Shown: piece after piece, positions 1 through 9,870 of the stretch | Numbering within the stretch: position 1 is the first letter of the stretch | Layout of the letters: the number at the start of each line of letters is the position of its first letter | The notes under the pieces: model-generated | Database searches by the model: none | What the model saw: the letters and a program-made list of their open reading frames with translations, nothing else | Told to the model about the DNA's origin: nothing | Position numbers and translations under genes: made by a program | Assembly (NCBI RefSeq): GCF_022200785.1 | Contig: NZ_CP087585.1 | Coordinates: forward strand, 992,001 to 1,056,000 | DNA: 64,000 nt | Origin: Pedobacter mucosus | GTDB taxonomy: Bacteria > Bacteroidota > Bacteroidia > Sphingobacteriales > Sphingobacteriaceae | Reading direction: 5' to 3'

Positions 1-1934
1 GTGGGGCAAATATGCGGGGCGGCGCTGGCGTTAATGTTAACCATAATAGTCCCAGCCAGCGATTTAAGGTGTCTTTTAATGCTAATTACACGTTTTCTGA
101 GGTGAACCAAATTTTGTTGCCCGCTAGTATTGCAATACTTCCTCCCAATGCACCAGCTGCATTTACCAGTTCCGGAAATTTTAATTTTGATGGTTGGGGT
201 ACTGCTAGGGCGTCTTTCCCATTTAATCCATTATTGAGGCCGTACACTGCAAGAGGTAAATTTTTAACCGCCAACGCAGTGCTATCTTATTCAATCCTTA
301 AAGGTCTGGTGATCAAAACAAATTTAGGCTATAACAACTCCATTAACGATCAGGAGAAATTTAGCCCCATAATTTCTTTTGATCCAATAGCGACTACACC
401 ACCGACTGGTTCTGCTACATTTGGGTTTACCAAAAACAACAATTGGGTTGTTGAACCGCAGATGGAATATAACGGTTTGATTGGTAAAGGAAATCTAAGT
501 GTGCTTTTAGGTGGTACCCTTCAATCTACTGAAACCGGTGCTTTAAAGACTGAAGGAACAGGGTATACCAGCGATGCGCTGCTTTATACCATTACCAATG
601 CGTTGACAAAAACTGTAACCGATATATACAGTGAATACAAATACGCCGGTATCTTCGGCAGAATTGGCTATAATTGGTTAAATAAATACATCATCAATCT
701 CAATGGCAGAAGAGATGGCAGCAGTCGCTTCGGAGCGAACAACCGATTCGGAAATTTTGGTTCATTGGGTGTTGCATGGATAATGAGCGATGAGAAGTTC
801 ATTGAGAAGTTTCTACCTAAAGCCATAAGTCTCGTTAAGCTGAGAGGAAGTTATGGACTAACAGGAAGTGATGGGGTGCAGGATTACCAGTACCTATCAC
901 AATATGGAAACTCGGCAAATTTATTGCCATATGGGGGAGCAGTTCCAAGCGTGCCGCTAATTCAACCCAATGAAGAATTCCATTGGCAGGTAAATAAAAA
1001 ATTAGAGGGTGCGATAGATATCAGTCTTCTTGAAGACCGGTTAAATTTAGAAGCAGTTTATTACAGCAACCGCTGCAATAACCAGTTATTAGCTTTTCCA
1101 ATACCAGCGTTTTCGGGATTTACTAGCGTTACGGGAAATTCGCCGGCTAACGTTAGGAACAGCGGTTACGAATTTAGTGCAAATGGAACAGTGATTAGAG
1201 GAAAGAATTTTAGCTGGAGCAGCAGTTTCAACATCGGCTTTAACAAAAATGTGTTACTGAGTTATCCTGATATCGCTCGGTCACCATATGCCAGAACATA
1301 TAGGGTAGGCGAATCTCTGGACATCAATTATATGTTTAATTATCTAGGCGTTAATCCGCTGACTGGTCAATACACTTTCGAGGACTATAACGGCGATGGA
1401 AAATCTTCTCAAAATATCTCTGTACTTCCCGGAACACAAGCCGACGACCGTTATATCGCCATCTTTTTTGCTCCTAAATTTTCCGGCGGGTTAACCAATC
1501 AATTTAATTATAAGGGAATTTCCCTTACCGCTAATTTTACTTTCCGTAAACAGACGGGAATCAATGCGCTGACGAATATTGGTGGACCTACGAATATTTC
1601 AGCCTATCAATATGATAACCGTTGGCAGTATCCGGGCCAGGTTGCCTTGACAGCTAGAGTAACCACTACGAGTAATATTTCTGATTTGCAAATTGCCAGT
1701 TCTAATGCAGGTTATACTGATGCAAGTTTCATCAGGTTACAGACCCTTGCCCTTGGTTACCAATTTCCGAAAAAATTGATTAACAAACTAGGGGTGCAGA
1801 ATCTTGGAATCAGCGTAAACGCACAGAACATTTTTGTCATTACTGGTTACAAAGGTTTGGATCCGGAGATTACCAATTTTGGATCATTGCCATCTGTCAG
1901 AACAATTACTTCGAGTTTAACATGTTCCTTTTAA
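1..1934 (+). CDS. SusC/RagA-family TonB-linked outer membrane transporter, C-terminal part
   Basis: This is the C-terminal ~640 residues of a TonB-dependent SusC-like outer membrane protein. The frame is already open at base 3, so the true start, signal peptide and plug lie outside the window. The visible part is nearly all beta-barrel: alternating aromatic strands, a NLNGRRDGSSRFG motif, a LRGSYGLTGSDG motif and the terminal FIRLQTLALGYQFP...NIFVITGYKGLDPE block that closes SusC barrels. It ends in the aromatic CSF. SusC proteins import oligomeric nutrients with a SusD lid, and susD follows 17 bp downstream. The ATG at base 12 is internal and not a start. The substrate cannot be told from the barrel. 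Confidence 0.93.
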   Translation, partial: GANMRGGAGVNVNHNSPSQRFKVSFNANYTFSEVNQILLPASIAILPPNAPAAFTSSGNFNFDGWGTARASFPFNPLLRPYTARGKFLTANAVLSYSILKGLVIKTNLGYNNSINDQEKFSPIISFDPIATTPPTGSATFGFTKNNNWVVEPQMEYNGLIGKGNLSVLLGGTLQSTETGALKTEGTGYTSDALLYTITNALTKTVTDIYSEYKYAGIFGRIGYNWLNKYIINLNGRRDGSSRFGANNRFGNFGSLGVAWIMSDEKFIEKFLPKAISLVKLRGSYGLTGSDGVQDYQYLSQYGNSANLLPYGGAVPSVPLIQPNEEFHWQVNKKLEGAIDISLLEDRLNLEAVYYSNRCNNQLLAFPIPAFSGFTSVTGNSPANVRNSGYEFSANGTVIRGKNFSWSSSFNIGFNKNVLLSYPDIARSPYARTYRVGESLDINYMFNYLGVNPLTGQYTFEDYNGDGKSSQNISVLPGTQADDRYIAIFFAPKFSGGLTNQFNYKGISLTANFTFRKQTGINALTNIGGPTNISAYQYDNRWQYPGQVALTARVTTTSNISDLQIASSNAGYTDASFIRLQTLALGYQFPKKLINKLGVQNLGISVNAQNIFVITGYKGLDPEITNFGSLPSVRTITSSLTCSF

Positions 1935-1951
1935 TATTTAATTAAGACAAA

Positions 1952-3445
1952 ATGAAATCTCTAAAAAATAATAAAGTATTGAAAATGATCCTGCCAGCGG
2001 TGATTTTCCTTGGAATAATAGGTGTTGGATGTAAAAAAATAATCGAGATTGACCCTCCTAGGTCAAGCTCGACAAGCGAGGTTATCTTTAGTACAAATAC
2101 GCAGGCTAACAACGTGCTGGCTGGCTTATATATCACTTTTAGCTCATCTTCATCTATATATGCCGGCCTTTCTGCAGACGAAATTGTGCGAAGCAATGGT
2201 GTTGCAAATCCAACTGAATATCAGTTTATGACAAATAATCTACTGACCGATAATGCTGTGCCAATGACTGCACTTTGGTCGCCGATGTACAAAACCATTT
2301 ACAATGCGAATTCGATTATCGAGGGCGTTGAAAAGTCTACTTCTCCGCAATTAACAGATGATGTGCGAAAGTTACTGACCGGTGAGGCTAAATTTGTACG
2401 CGCCTTTTCCTATTTCTACCTTACCAATTTTTTTGGGGACCTCCCGCTTGTGCTCACTATAGATTTCAATAAGACAGTGAAACTAGCCAGATCACCTCAG
2501 GTAGAAATCTATAAGCAAATGGAGGAAGACCTGCTGGCAGCACAAAGTCTGTTGCCCTCAGATTATTCTTTGACCAAGGAAGAACGCATTCGGCCAAACA
2601 GATGGGCTGCAACGGCATTACTCTCAAGGGTCTACCTGTATCAGAAAAAATGGGCAGAAGCAGAGGCGCAAGCTACTTCAATAATAGCCAACACGGCGCA
2701 ATATTCGCTAGTCACGCCATTAACAGGGGTGTTTCTTCGAAAAAGTAGGGAAGCAATCTTGCAACTGGAAACCAAAACAGCAAAGACTCCTTTTGGCATC
2801 CAAGACCAGGTGAGCTTCTCAGGAACTTTGTCGTGGAACAACCAGACAGCAGCAGATAAGGCAAATTATTTAATTCCTTCAAACTGGGCGATTTACGGTC
2901 CGTTTTTTCGTCCTATCTTTACTCTTTCCGATCAGTTGGCCTCTAGTTTTGAGACGAATGATAGAAGAAATCAGTTGTGGGTATCCTCCATTCCAAGCCC
3001 TGCGGCAGCTCCATATAATGGTATTGTCGTATATTATCCTTATAAATATACCCAGCCGCTGGTTCAAAACAGTACGCCGACCCAAAATCTCACAGTTCTA
3101 CGTTTTGCTGAACAATACTTGATTAGGGCAGAGGCTAGGGCCGAACAAAATAATATAGCAGGCGCGAAATCCGATATCAACATGATTAGATCCCGTGCGG
3201 GCTTACCTGAAACCGCGGCCAGTACTCGGGCAGAATTAATCGTTGCAGTCGCACAGGAACGCAAGGTGGAACTGTTTACAGAATGGGGGCATCGCTTTTT
3301 TGATTTGAAGAGAACTAACAAAGCTGAAGACGTACTTGGCGCAATACCAATCAAACAGCCATTTAAATCATTTCAGCTGCTTTATCCAATTCCAGTCCAG
3401 GAAATCATTTCAGATCCAAATTTGATACAAAACCCCGGTTATTAA
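1952..3445 (+). CDS. SusD/RagB-family nutrient-binding outer membrane lipoprotein
   Basis: A 497-residue SusD-like lipoprotein that caps the SusC channel encoded just upstream. An N-terminal hydrophobic segment ends in a lipobox with Cys27 (GVGC). The TPR-like helical body has the family motifs GEAKFVRAFSYFYL around residues 145-158, RWAATALLSRVYLY near 220, and the C-terminal RAEARAEQNNIAGAK, INMIRSRAGLP and ERKVELFTEWGHRFFDLKR blocks. It ends in IQNPGY, the usual SusD terminus. It is co-transcribed with susC. Ligand unknown; the neighbouring peptidases and thioredoxins suggest peptides rather than glycans, which is inference. Confidence 0.95.
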   Translation: MKSLKNNKVLKMILPAVIFLGIIGVGCKKIIEIDPPRSSSTSEVIFSTNTQANNVLAGLYITFSSSSSIYAGLSADEIVRSNGVANPTEYQFMTNNLLTDNAVPMTALWSPMYKTIYNANSIIEGVEKSTSPQLTDDVRKLLTGEAKFVRAFSYFYLTNFFGDLPLVLTIDFNKTVKLARSPQVEIYKQMEEDLLAAQSLLPSDYSLTKEERIRPNRWAATALLSRVYLYQKKWAEAEAQATSIIANTAQYSLVTPLTGVFLRKSREAILQLETKTAKTPFGIQDQVSFSGTLSWNNQTAADKANYLIPSNWAIYGPFFRPIFTLSDQLASSFETNDRRNQLWVSSIPSPAAAPYNGIVVYYPYKYTQPLVQNSTPTQNLTVLRFAEQYLIRAEARAEQNNIAGAKSDINMIRSRAGLPETAASTRAELIVAVAQERKVELFTEWGHRFFDLKRTNKAEDVLGAIPIKQPFKSFQLLYPIPVQEIISDPNLIQNPGY

Positions 3446-3463
3446 TTAAAAAAAACCCAAAAG

Positions 3464-4210
3464 ATGAAAAATTTTTCTTATCATAATCTGACGTATATCC
3501 TTTTATTGGTAATGCTGACTGGTTTTTTCAGTTCCTGCAAGAAAGAGGACGAGCAAATTAAGGAATCATCGTCGTTGACTATCGTGAACGCAATCTCCGG
3601 AGGCGGCACTTTGGTTGCAAATTTTAATGCAAACAACAAATTGCAGTATTATAAAACGGCACAACAGATTCCCGCCTATAACAGTGCGACACCCTTTTTT
3701 CAGTTTCAGGGTTATACAGGTAGTTTTCCAATTTCCATTTACCAGTTTACGGATACATTAAATTCGGTTTATTCTGGAAGGATCAATATAACGCCAGGCG
3801 GCATCCATAGTTTGTTTTTGACTGGTACCTCGGCGGCAGTTGATACGATTTTTACCAGAGATAAAATCCCACTGCTTGTTGCGGCAGATAGCTTGATTGG
3901 CGTCCGGTTCGTTAATGCGTCAAAAGGAAGTATGCCTTTAAGCATCAATCTGGGAAACCAAATATCTATACCCATCGAAGCCAGTCTGCCATACAAAGGA
4001 GTATCGGCTTTTAAAACATACTCACTTAAAAAATCGGTTACAGGTTATAATTTCGAAGTTAGGGAAGCTTCAACTTCCAAACTCATTGCAACCTATACAC
4101 TGAATTCGCTGACCACGCTGCCGAACAGAAATTTTACGCTTGTGCTTCGGGGTTTTCCGGGGGGGACAGGGGCAAATGCCCAGTCAGTTTTTATGGTGAA
4201 AAATTATTAA
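3464..4210 (+). CDS. DUF4397-like lipoprotein
   Basis: A 248-residue predicted lipoprotein with lipobox Cys25 (FFSSC) followed by KKEDEQ. It begins 18 bp after susD, so it belongs to the same operon. The body (SSLTIVNAISGG..., later GVRFVNASKGSMPLSINLGNQ) resembles two DUF4397-type beta domains, which carry recurring VRFVNAS-like strands. A surface or periplasmic accessory to the SusCD pair is the natural inference. No catalytic residues are recognisable and no function is assigned. Confidence 0.7.
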   Translation: MKNFSYHNLTYILLLVMLTGFFSSCKKEDEQIKESSSLTIVNAISGGGTLVANFNANNKLQYYKTAQQIPAYNSATPFFQFQGYTGSFPISIYQFTDTLNSVYSGRINITPGGIHSLFLTGTSAAVDTIFTRDKIPLLVAADSLIGVRFVNASKGSMPLSINLGNQISIPIEASLPYKGVSAFKTYSLKKSVTGYNFEVREASTSKLIATYTLNSLTTLPNRNFTLVLRGFPGGTGANAQSVFMVKNY

Positions 4211-4457
4211 TTAAAAAAATCAATTGATAATGATGTGGTTTTTGATATGGTTATCGCTTAATGTCTTACTTCCTATTCGAGGATATAACTGGCCTACCAT
4301 ACTTAAATTCTAATAAAACCAAAAATGTCCAGCAACTTCAAAAGACTCATTGGTACTCGCCTATTTGCAAGAATAACATTGTCCAAGAGAGTTCGTTTCG
4401 GCAAAGATTTCTGCACTCCCGAGCCTTGTTTACCTAAGTAAAAAAATAAATAAAAAC
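4211..4457. other. Intergenic region inside the SusCD-TlpA cluster
   Basis: About 250 A+T-rich bases between the DUF4397-like gene and the first TlpA-like gene. No convincing reading frame or strong hairpin is visible. It probably holds a leader or weak internal promoter for the thioredoxin and peptidase genes. Confidence 0.4.
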
Positions 4458-5570
4458 ATGAAATATTATATAGCAATACTTGTAGCTTTTTTTTCGCTTG
4501 GCGTGAAAGGGCAACAGAGAGATCAATCATATTCAATCCGGGCGCATTTCAAGAATTTTGCAAACAGCAAGGTATCCCTGCAATTTTCCACATCGGAAGG
4601 TAGTAAGGTAGATACTGCACGGGCAGATGCATCCGGAAATTTTACCTTCAAGGGAAAAGTCTCCGAGCCACAGGCTGTACTAATGTCGCTGAAACGTGGC
4701 GTTATTTATAAGTTTTTTCTGGAGAACACCAGTTATACAATGGAGGGTGATGTGAACGATATTAAAAAGACCATGACCACAGGTGGTAAAGAGCAGGCCA
4801 TTTACGATAAATATGAAGGGATAATTGCTGAGATGGGAAAATTCCAAAAAGATATGCAGAAGCCTATCCTTTATAATATGAAGAGAAAAGATACTTCGGG
4901 TATCGAAGCTTTTATTTACGCCACTACGATAATCTGGCGGGATTCCCTATTGGACAGACAGGTCGATTTTATCGCGCAGTATCCATCGAGCAGGGTTTCG
5001 TTGCATGCTATGAAGGATATTGTTGCGAGTAGCAAGCCAACTTCAACGATGGATAGCCTGATGCGGTTGATAGAAGCTAACCCTATAGCCAGCTCTCCTA
5101 CAGCTTTAAAAATCAGGCAGATTATCGACAACCGCATGAATGCAAGCCCAGGGTCAATGGCACCCGATTTTATCCAGCCCGATACTGCGGGAAAAGAACT
5201 TGCATTATCCGAACTGCGTGGCAAGTATGTATTGCTTGATTTCTGGGCGAGCTGGTGCGGACCCTGCAGGGCCGAAAATCCCAATGTGCTAAAGGCCTAT
5301 CAAAAATACAGGGACGACAATTTTACGGTTCTTGCGGTCTCGATCGATGTTAACAGGGCGAGCTGGGTCAAGGCTATAAAAAAAGACCAGCTTCCATGGA
5401 AGCAGCTCGGTGACTTGAAAGCGGCTAATGCCGCTGCCAGGCTTTACGGCGTTGTGAGCATACCCAGGAACTTTCTGATCGACCCAATGGGCAAAATAGT
5501 TGCCATGGACTTGAGGGGAGCCAACCTGGATAAAGTGCTCGGTGAGACCTTTGGGAAAAAATTAAAATAG
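4458..5570 (+). CDS. TlpA-family thioredoxin-like protein with N-terminal DUF4369-type domain
   Basis: A 370-residue exported thiol-disulfide protein. Residues 1-18 form a signal peptide. Residues ~25-110 form a beta-rich domain (SGNFTFKGKVSEPQAVLMSL) of the DUF4369 type, followed by a helical linker. Residues ~235-370 are an AhpC/TSA-TlpA thioredoxin fold with WASWCGPC, active-site cysteines C267 and C270, and a later SIPRNFLID cis-Pro segment. Proteins of this form commonly sit next to SusCD in Sphingobacteriaceae and act in periplasmic thiol redox. The reaction partner is unknown. A close paralogue follows 56 bp downstream, and a decayed copy of the 5' end lies near 25659. Confidence 0.9.
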   Translation: MKYYIAILVAFFSLGVKGQQRDQSYSIRAHFKNFANSKVSLQFSTSEGSKVDTARADASGNFTFKGKVSEPQAVLMSLKRGVIYKFFLENTSYTMEGDVNDIKKTMTTGGKEQAIYDKYEGIIAEMGKFQKDMQKPILYNMKRKDTSGIEAFIYATTIIWRDSLLDRQVDFIAQYPSSRVSLHAMKDIVASSKPTSTMDSLMRLIEANPIASSPTALKIRQIIDNRMNASPGSMAPDFIQPDTAGKELALSELRGKYVLLDFWASWCGPCRAENPNVLKAYQKYRDDNFTVLAVSIDVNRASWVKAIKKDQLPWKQLGDLKAANAAARLYGVVSIPRNFLIDPMGKIVAMDLRGANLDKVLGETFGKKLK

Positions 5571-5626
5571 TTTATTAACCAATTCTTAATGAAAGGCGAA
5601 TAGTAGTCTTTATAAAAACCAACAAA

Positions 5627-6742
5627 ATGAAAAACACCCTTATTATTTGCCTCCTTTTGGCGTATTTTGGTGCCATTGCGCAAAAAAAGACTGAACAGAC
5701 CTATCTGATCCGCGGACAGGTGAAAAACGCGGCAAACCAAAAAGTATTCCTGACGGGGAAAAATTTTTATGCGCCTCTAAAGGACAGTACCATAGTGGAT
5801 ATGAACGGCAATTTCAGCTTCAAGGGCTCGGTTCAGGAACCCCAGCCAGTGTCCCTGCTGTTAAGCGATAAAAAAGTGGCATATGAATTTATCCTGGCAA
5901 ATTCGCAAATCGAGCTCAATGGAGATTTCCCCAAACTGGTGGTTTCAAAAGCAAGCCAGTCAGAGGATCAGCGGATTTATGAAGTATATCTGGCCGAGAA
6001 GTTAAATTTTCTGAAATACAGAGACCAGCTTCAGGCCCCGATTGAGGAGGCAATGGCCAGGAAAGATACACTTGCAACATCTTCATTATCCAAAAAAGCA
6101 ATGGGCCAGCTTAAAGACTCAGTGAATAAAATGTATATAAAATTTATCCGGCAGTATCCCGGCAGTGCTGTTGCGGTTGTTTTCATAAGCAGCCTGGCGA
6201 ACAGTTTGCCGGTAGGAAATGCCAACGGTCTGATGGCGATGATTGAAAAAACAAATGCGGGCCGCTATCCCTCAGCCCTTAGGGCAAGGGAGGTGATCAA
6301 TTCCAAGATGAGCCGCCAGCCTGGGGCCCAGATGAGGGATTTTGCGCAGCCCGACAGTAGCGGTAAAGCCATCAAATTGTCGGAATACCGCGGAAAATAC
6401 GTACTCGTGGACTTCTGGGCCAGCTGGTGTAAGCCATGCAGGGCAGAAAATCCCAATGTCCTCAAAGCGTATAACCGCTTTAAGGATAAAAACTTCACCA
6501 TTATAGGGATCTCGCTGGATGACAATCGGTCTGCCTGGTTAAAAGCGGTAAAGGAGGACGGGCTTCCATGGCTTCAGTTGAGCGACCTGAAAGGGGGAGA
6601 TAATGAGGCAGGCAAACTATACGGGGTCACTGCGATACCTTCCAATTTCCTGATGGATCCCACGGGTAAAATTATCGCTGCCAACCTTCGCGGCGAAAAC
6701 CTGGAAAAGGCGCTGGAAGAGGCAATTCATAAAACCAAATAA
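5627..6742 (+). CDS. TlpA-family thioredoxin-like protein, tandem paralogue
   Basis: A 371-residue tandem paralogue of the preceding gene with the same layout: signal peptide (MKNTLIICLLLAYFGAIAQ), N-terminal DUF4369-like beta domain, helical middle, and a C-terminal TlpA thioredoxin domain. The active site is WASWCKPC (C268, C271). Lys replaces the Gly of the upstream copy between the cysteines, which usually shifts the redox potential. Only 5 bp separate it from the M16 peptidase gene, so these genes are probably one transcript. Confidence 0.9.
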   Translation: MKNTLIICLLLAYFGAIAQKKTEQTYLIRGQVKNAANQKVFLTGKNFYAPLKDSTIVDMNGNFSFKGSVQEPQPVSLLLSDKKVAYEFILANSQIELNGDFPKLVVSKASQSEDQRIYEVYLAEKLNFLKYRDQLQAPIEEAMARKDTLATSSLSKKAMGQLKDSVNKMYIKFIRQYPGSAVAVVFISSLANSLPVGNANGLMAMIEKTNAGRYPSALRAREVINSKMSRQPGAQMRDFAQPDSSGKAIKLSEYRGKYVLVDFWASWCKPCRAENPNVLKAYNRFKDKNFTIIGISLDDNRSAWLKAVKEDGLPWLQLSDLKGGDNEAGKLYGVTAIPSNFLMDPTGKIIAANLRGENLEKALEEAIHKTK

Positions 6743-6747
6743 TCAAC

Positions 6748-8097
6748 ATGACACTACAACAATTATCAAGTCTGAGATACTTTCACAGATCAATCCTGCT
6801 TCTAATGCTATTGATACTTTCCAGTGATAGTAATGCTCAAAAGATTAACTATACGGAGTATGACCTCGACAATGGCCTGCATGTGATCCTTCACCAGAAC
6901 AAGACGGCACCGGTTGTGGCCGTATCTGTGATGTATCATGTAGGATCAAAGGATGAAAGCGCCGAAAGAACCGGCATGGCCCATTTTTTTGAGCACCTTT
7001 TATTTGAGGGGAGCGATAACATGAAACGTGGCGATTTTATGAAGATCGTGGGCAGCAGCGGCGGGCAGAATAATGCAAATACAACACAGGACAGAACTTT
7101 TTACTATGAGGTATTTCCCTCCAATCAGCTCGAACTGGGGTTGTGGCTGGAGAGTGAGCGAATGCTCCATCCGCAAATCGATAATACCGGAATAAAAATC
7201 CAGAACGAGGTGATTAAAGAGGAAAAACGTCTGCGAATTGACAATAAAATGTACGGTAGAGCCGTGGAGAAAGTTTTCGAAAAATTATTCATTGGCCATC
7301 CCTACAGGTGGCAGCCAATTGGTTCTATGGCCCACCTTGATTCGGCCAGGCTCAGCGACTTTCTTGGCTTTTTTAAACGATTTTATGTGCCTAACAATGC
7401 CGTATTGAGTATCGCAGGCGATTTGGATATTGAAAAAACACGTTTACTTGTTGCTAAGTATTTCAAAGAGATTCCCGCAGGATTAAATAAGCCTCAGCCA
7501 TCTTTTACGTTGGAACCCATAAAAAAACAGATGACCGATACTGTTTATGATGCCAATATACAGATACCAATGGTTTTTGCAGCTTACAGAGCTCCGGGGG
7601 CGAATACCCGCGAGAGCCAGGTCTTGAGTATGGTCAGTTCTGTTCTGTGCGGTGGGGCGAGCGCAAGGCTTAAAACAAAGGTCGTAGACGAAAAAAAGAC
7701 TGCATTACAGGTAGTAGCCTTGAATTATAGCCTGGAGGATTGCGGCGCCTACTTCACTTACGCTTCGCCAAACAATAATACACCATTAAATGTGCTCTTA
7801 TCTGATATCGATACGGAGATCGTAAGATTACAGACAGAACTAATCTCTGAGTCTGAATTAAAGAAACTGCATAACCAGATTGAGAATATAATTGTCAGTT
7901 CCAACACAAAGATGATCGGCGTAGCCGAAAATCTTGCCAATGGGTATACCCTGCATAACAAAAACACAAACTATTTAAATGAGAACCTTCCGACAATGAA
8001 ATCCATAACCCGTGAAGAACTCCGGGATGTGGCCAGAAAATACCTTAATCCGAATCAAAGAGTAGTGCTGTACTACCTTCCAAAAAAATCATCATGA
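6748..8097 (+). CDS. M16 (pitrilysin-type) zinc peptidase, catalytic subunit
   Basis: A 449-residue exported M16 metallopeptidase. An N-terminal hydrophobic segment ending near SNAQ is a signal peptide. The inverted zinc motif HxxEH is present as HFFEH (H79, E82, H83), and the third zinc ligand falls in NEVIKEE at about residues 154-159. M16B enzymes work as pairs of half-clamshells that degrade peptides; the partner gene overlaps this one by 4 bp (ATGA), which fits translational coupling. A role in degrading peptides imported by the SusCD system is inferred from the operon. Confidence 0.92.
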   Translation: MTLQQLSSLRYFHRSILLLMLLILSSDSNAQKINYTEYDLDNGLHVILHQNKTAPVVAVSVMYHVGSKDESAERTGMAHFFEHLLFEGSDNMKRGDFMKIVGSSGGQNNANTTQDRTFYYEVFPSNQLELGLWLESERMLHPQIDNTGIKIQNEVIKEEKRLRIDNKMYGRAVEKVFEKLFIGHPYRWQPIGSMAHLDSARLSDFLGFFKRFYVPNNAVLSIAGDLDIEKTRLLVAKYFKEIPAGLNKPQPSFTLEPIKKQMTDTVYDANIQIPMVFAAYRAPGANTRESQVLSMVSSVLCGGASARLKTKVVDEKKTALQVVALNYSLEDCGAYFTYASPNNNTPLNVLLSDIDTEIVRLQTELISESELKKLHNQIENIIVSSNTKMIGVAENLANGYTLHNKNTNYLNENLPTMKSITREELRDVARKYLNPNQRVVLYYLPKKSS

Positions 8098-9518
8098 AGA
8101 GAATCATATTAATTGCATGCATAATGCTGGTTATCCAGTTGTCCAGGGCACAGAAACTGGATAGAAGTCAAAGGCCGCTGGCCGGCCCCGCCCCAATTAT
8201 TCGCATCAACGATCCTGTAGTTTATAAACTGGCAAACGGTATTACACTCCTTGTGGTGGAAAACCATTCCCTACCAAAGATCTCCGCTGGTTACAGTATC
8301 GATGGAGGCCCTGTTTATGAGGGAACAAAAGCAGGCGTTGTCGGGCTACTCAGCGAGATGCTGAATGAGGGAACAGAAAACAATACCAAGGCTCAGTTTG
8401 ATGAGAAGGTTGATCAAATCGGGGCAGAGGTGAAGGTCTCGGCCACGGGTGGGCAAGTTTCCGCGCTCACTGAATACTTCAATGATGCTTTTTTATTGAT
8501 GGCGGAAGCATTAAGGAAACCTGCCTTTTCAAATGAATCCTTTGCAAAACTAAAATCACAGAGATTACACAGCCTGAGAAGCAATGAGAAGAGCGTCCCA
8601 GCGGTTTCAAATCGCGTGGTCAATGCTTTATCATTCGGTACGAACCATCCATATGGTGAATTTCCAACCGCGCAGAGCGTCAAAGAAATACAAATAGAGG
8701 ATATCAAGGAAATTTACCGGAAGATTGTTTCCCCATCGAGGGGTTATCTGACGATCATCGGCGATATTACCCCCAAAGCAGCAAAAGCTCTTGCTATTAA
8801 GGCATGGGGCGACTGGCAGGGAAATACGCTCACTTTTCCATCGTACAATAAGGCAGAAAATCCGATTCATACCGAGGTCAATCTTATCGATATGCCCAAT
8901 GCGGTACAGTCGGAAATCACTGTTATTAACCTGATCGATTTACCATTGTCGAGTCCCGATTATCATGCAGTTTTGCTGGCCAACCAGATACTCGGTGTTG
9001 GGGCTAGTGGTAGACTTTTCCAGAACCTGAGGGAGAAACATGGCTTTACTTATGGCGCCTACTCCAAAACAGGATCGGGACGGGTGCAGTCCACTTTCAG
9101 CGCCTCCGCATCGGTCAGAAATGATAAGGTCGACAGCGCTTTAGTTGAACTGCTCAGGGAAATCAAACAAATAGGAAAGGAACTGGTAACTCCTGTTGAA
9201 CTCCAAAATGCCAAGAACCTCTGCAACGGAAATTTTGCAATGAATCTGGAAAGTCCGGCGGTCGGTGCGGGATTTGCGAGCAGTATTCTGATCAATGATC
9301 TTCCAAAAAATTTCTATAGGACTTTTCTTGAAAAGCTGAACGCGGTGACCAGAGAGGATGTCTTGAAGGCAAGCAAGAAATATTTTGATGCTGAGCGAGC
9401 ACGCGTGGTCATCGTTGGCAGGGCACAGGATATCTTGCCTGGTTTAAAAGCATCCGGATATGAAATTAAACAATTTGATGTATATGCCAAACCTGTTCCT
9501 GCAGCTAATAAAATTTAG
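8094..9518 (+). CDS. M16 family peptidase, non-catalytic partner subunit
   Basis: A 474-residue exported M16 protein with a signal peptide ending near LSRAQ. At the place where the zinc motif should be, the sequence is GVVGLLSEMLNEGTEN, so no HxxEH is present. The C-terminal half keeps the substrate-binding Arg/Tyr block GRLFQNLREKHGFTYGAYS (about residues 303-321). This is the usual composition of an M16B heterodimer: one subunit supplies zinc chemistry, the other the R/Y pair. It overlaps the catalytic gene by 4 bp and is the last gene before the hairpin at 9608. Confidence 0.9.
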   Translation: MKRIILIACIMLVIQLSRAQKLDRSQRPLAGPAPIIRINDPVVYKLANGITLLVVENHSLPKISAGYSIDGGPVYEGTKAGVVGLLSEMLNEGTENNTKAQFDEKVDQIGAEVKVSATGGQVSALTEYFNDAFLLMAEALRKPAFSNESFAKLKSQRLHSLRSNEKSVPAVSNRVVNALSFGTNHPYGEFPTAQSVKEIQIEDIKEIYRKIVSPSRGYLTIIGDITPKAAKALAIKAWGDWQGNTLTFPSYNKAENPIHTEVNLIDMPNAVQSEITVINLIDLPLSSPDYHAVLLANQILGVGASGRLFQNLREKHGFTYGAYSKTGSGRVQSTFSASASVRNDKVDSALVELLREIKQIGKELVTPVELQNAKNLCNGNFAMNLESPAVGAGFASSILINDLPKNFYRTFLEKLNAVTREDVLKASKKYFDAERARVVIVGRAQDILPGLKASGYEIKQFDVYAKPVPAANKI

Positions 9519-9607
9519 GACCGGAAATAAATTTCCACGCTGGATAAAAATAGTGTTGGACACACCCGGATGAGCCTGTCAATAATGATGACTTCCAATC
9601 AGTGGCA

Positions 9608-9633
9608 AAATGAGCGGTATGAACCGCTCATTT
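9608..9633 (+). terminator. Strong hairpin after the M16 pair
   Basis: A perfect 11-bp stem, AAATGAGCGGT / ACCGCTCATTT, with a 4-base ATGA loop, about 90 bp after the second M16 stop codon. Only a short T run follows, so termination is likely rather than certain. It marks the end of the SusCD-TlpA-M16 operon. Confidence 0.6.
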
Positions 9634-9870
9634 GTTCATTAACTGCTTTGCTAATATACCGGGCCTTTCACTGCCCGATAACGAGAGAGTTAAGAAATTG
9701 AGAAAATGCACATATCCTTCGGGAAGGAAATCTGCCTTTGAACAGACATGCAACTTAAGCAATCCAGGCCTTTGAGGTTAGCTACATTTACATCCTGCAA
9801 CAATTACTTAAGATAATCCAGAAAATTATGGCAACTTTAACGACCCCTTAAAGCGGCGCTGACCTCGGGA
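9634..9870. other. Intergenic, no gene seen
   Basis: This stretch separates the operon terminator from a decayed cysteine synthase gene. No open frame with recognisable sequence was found; it probably includes the remains of that gene's promoter. Confidence 0.4.
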
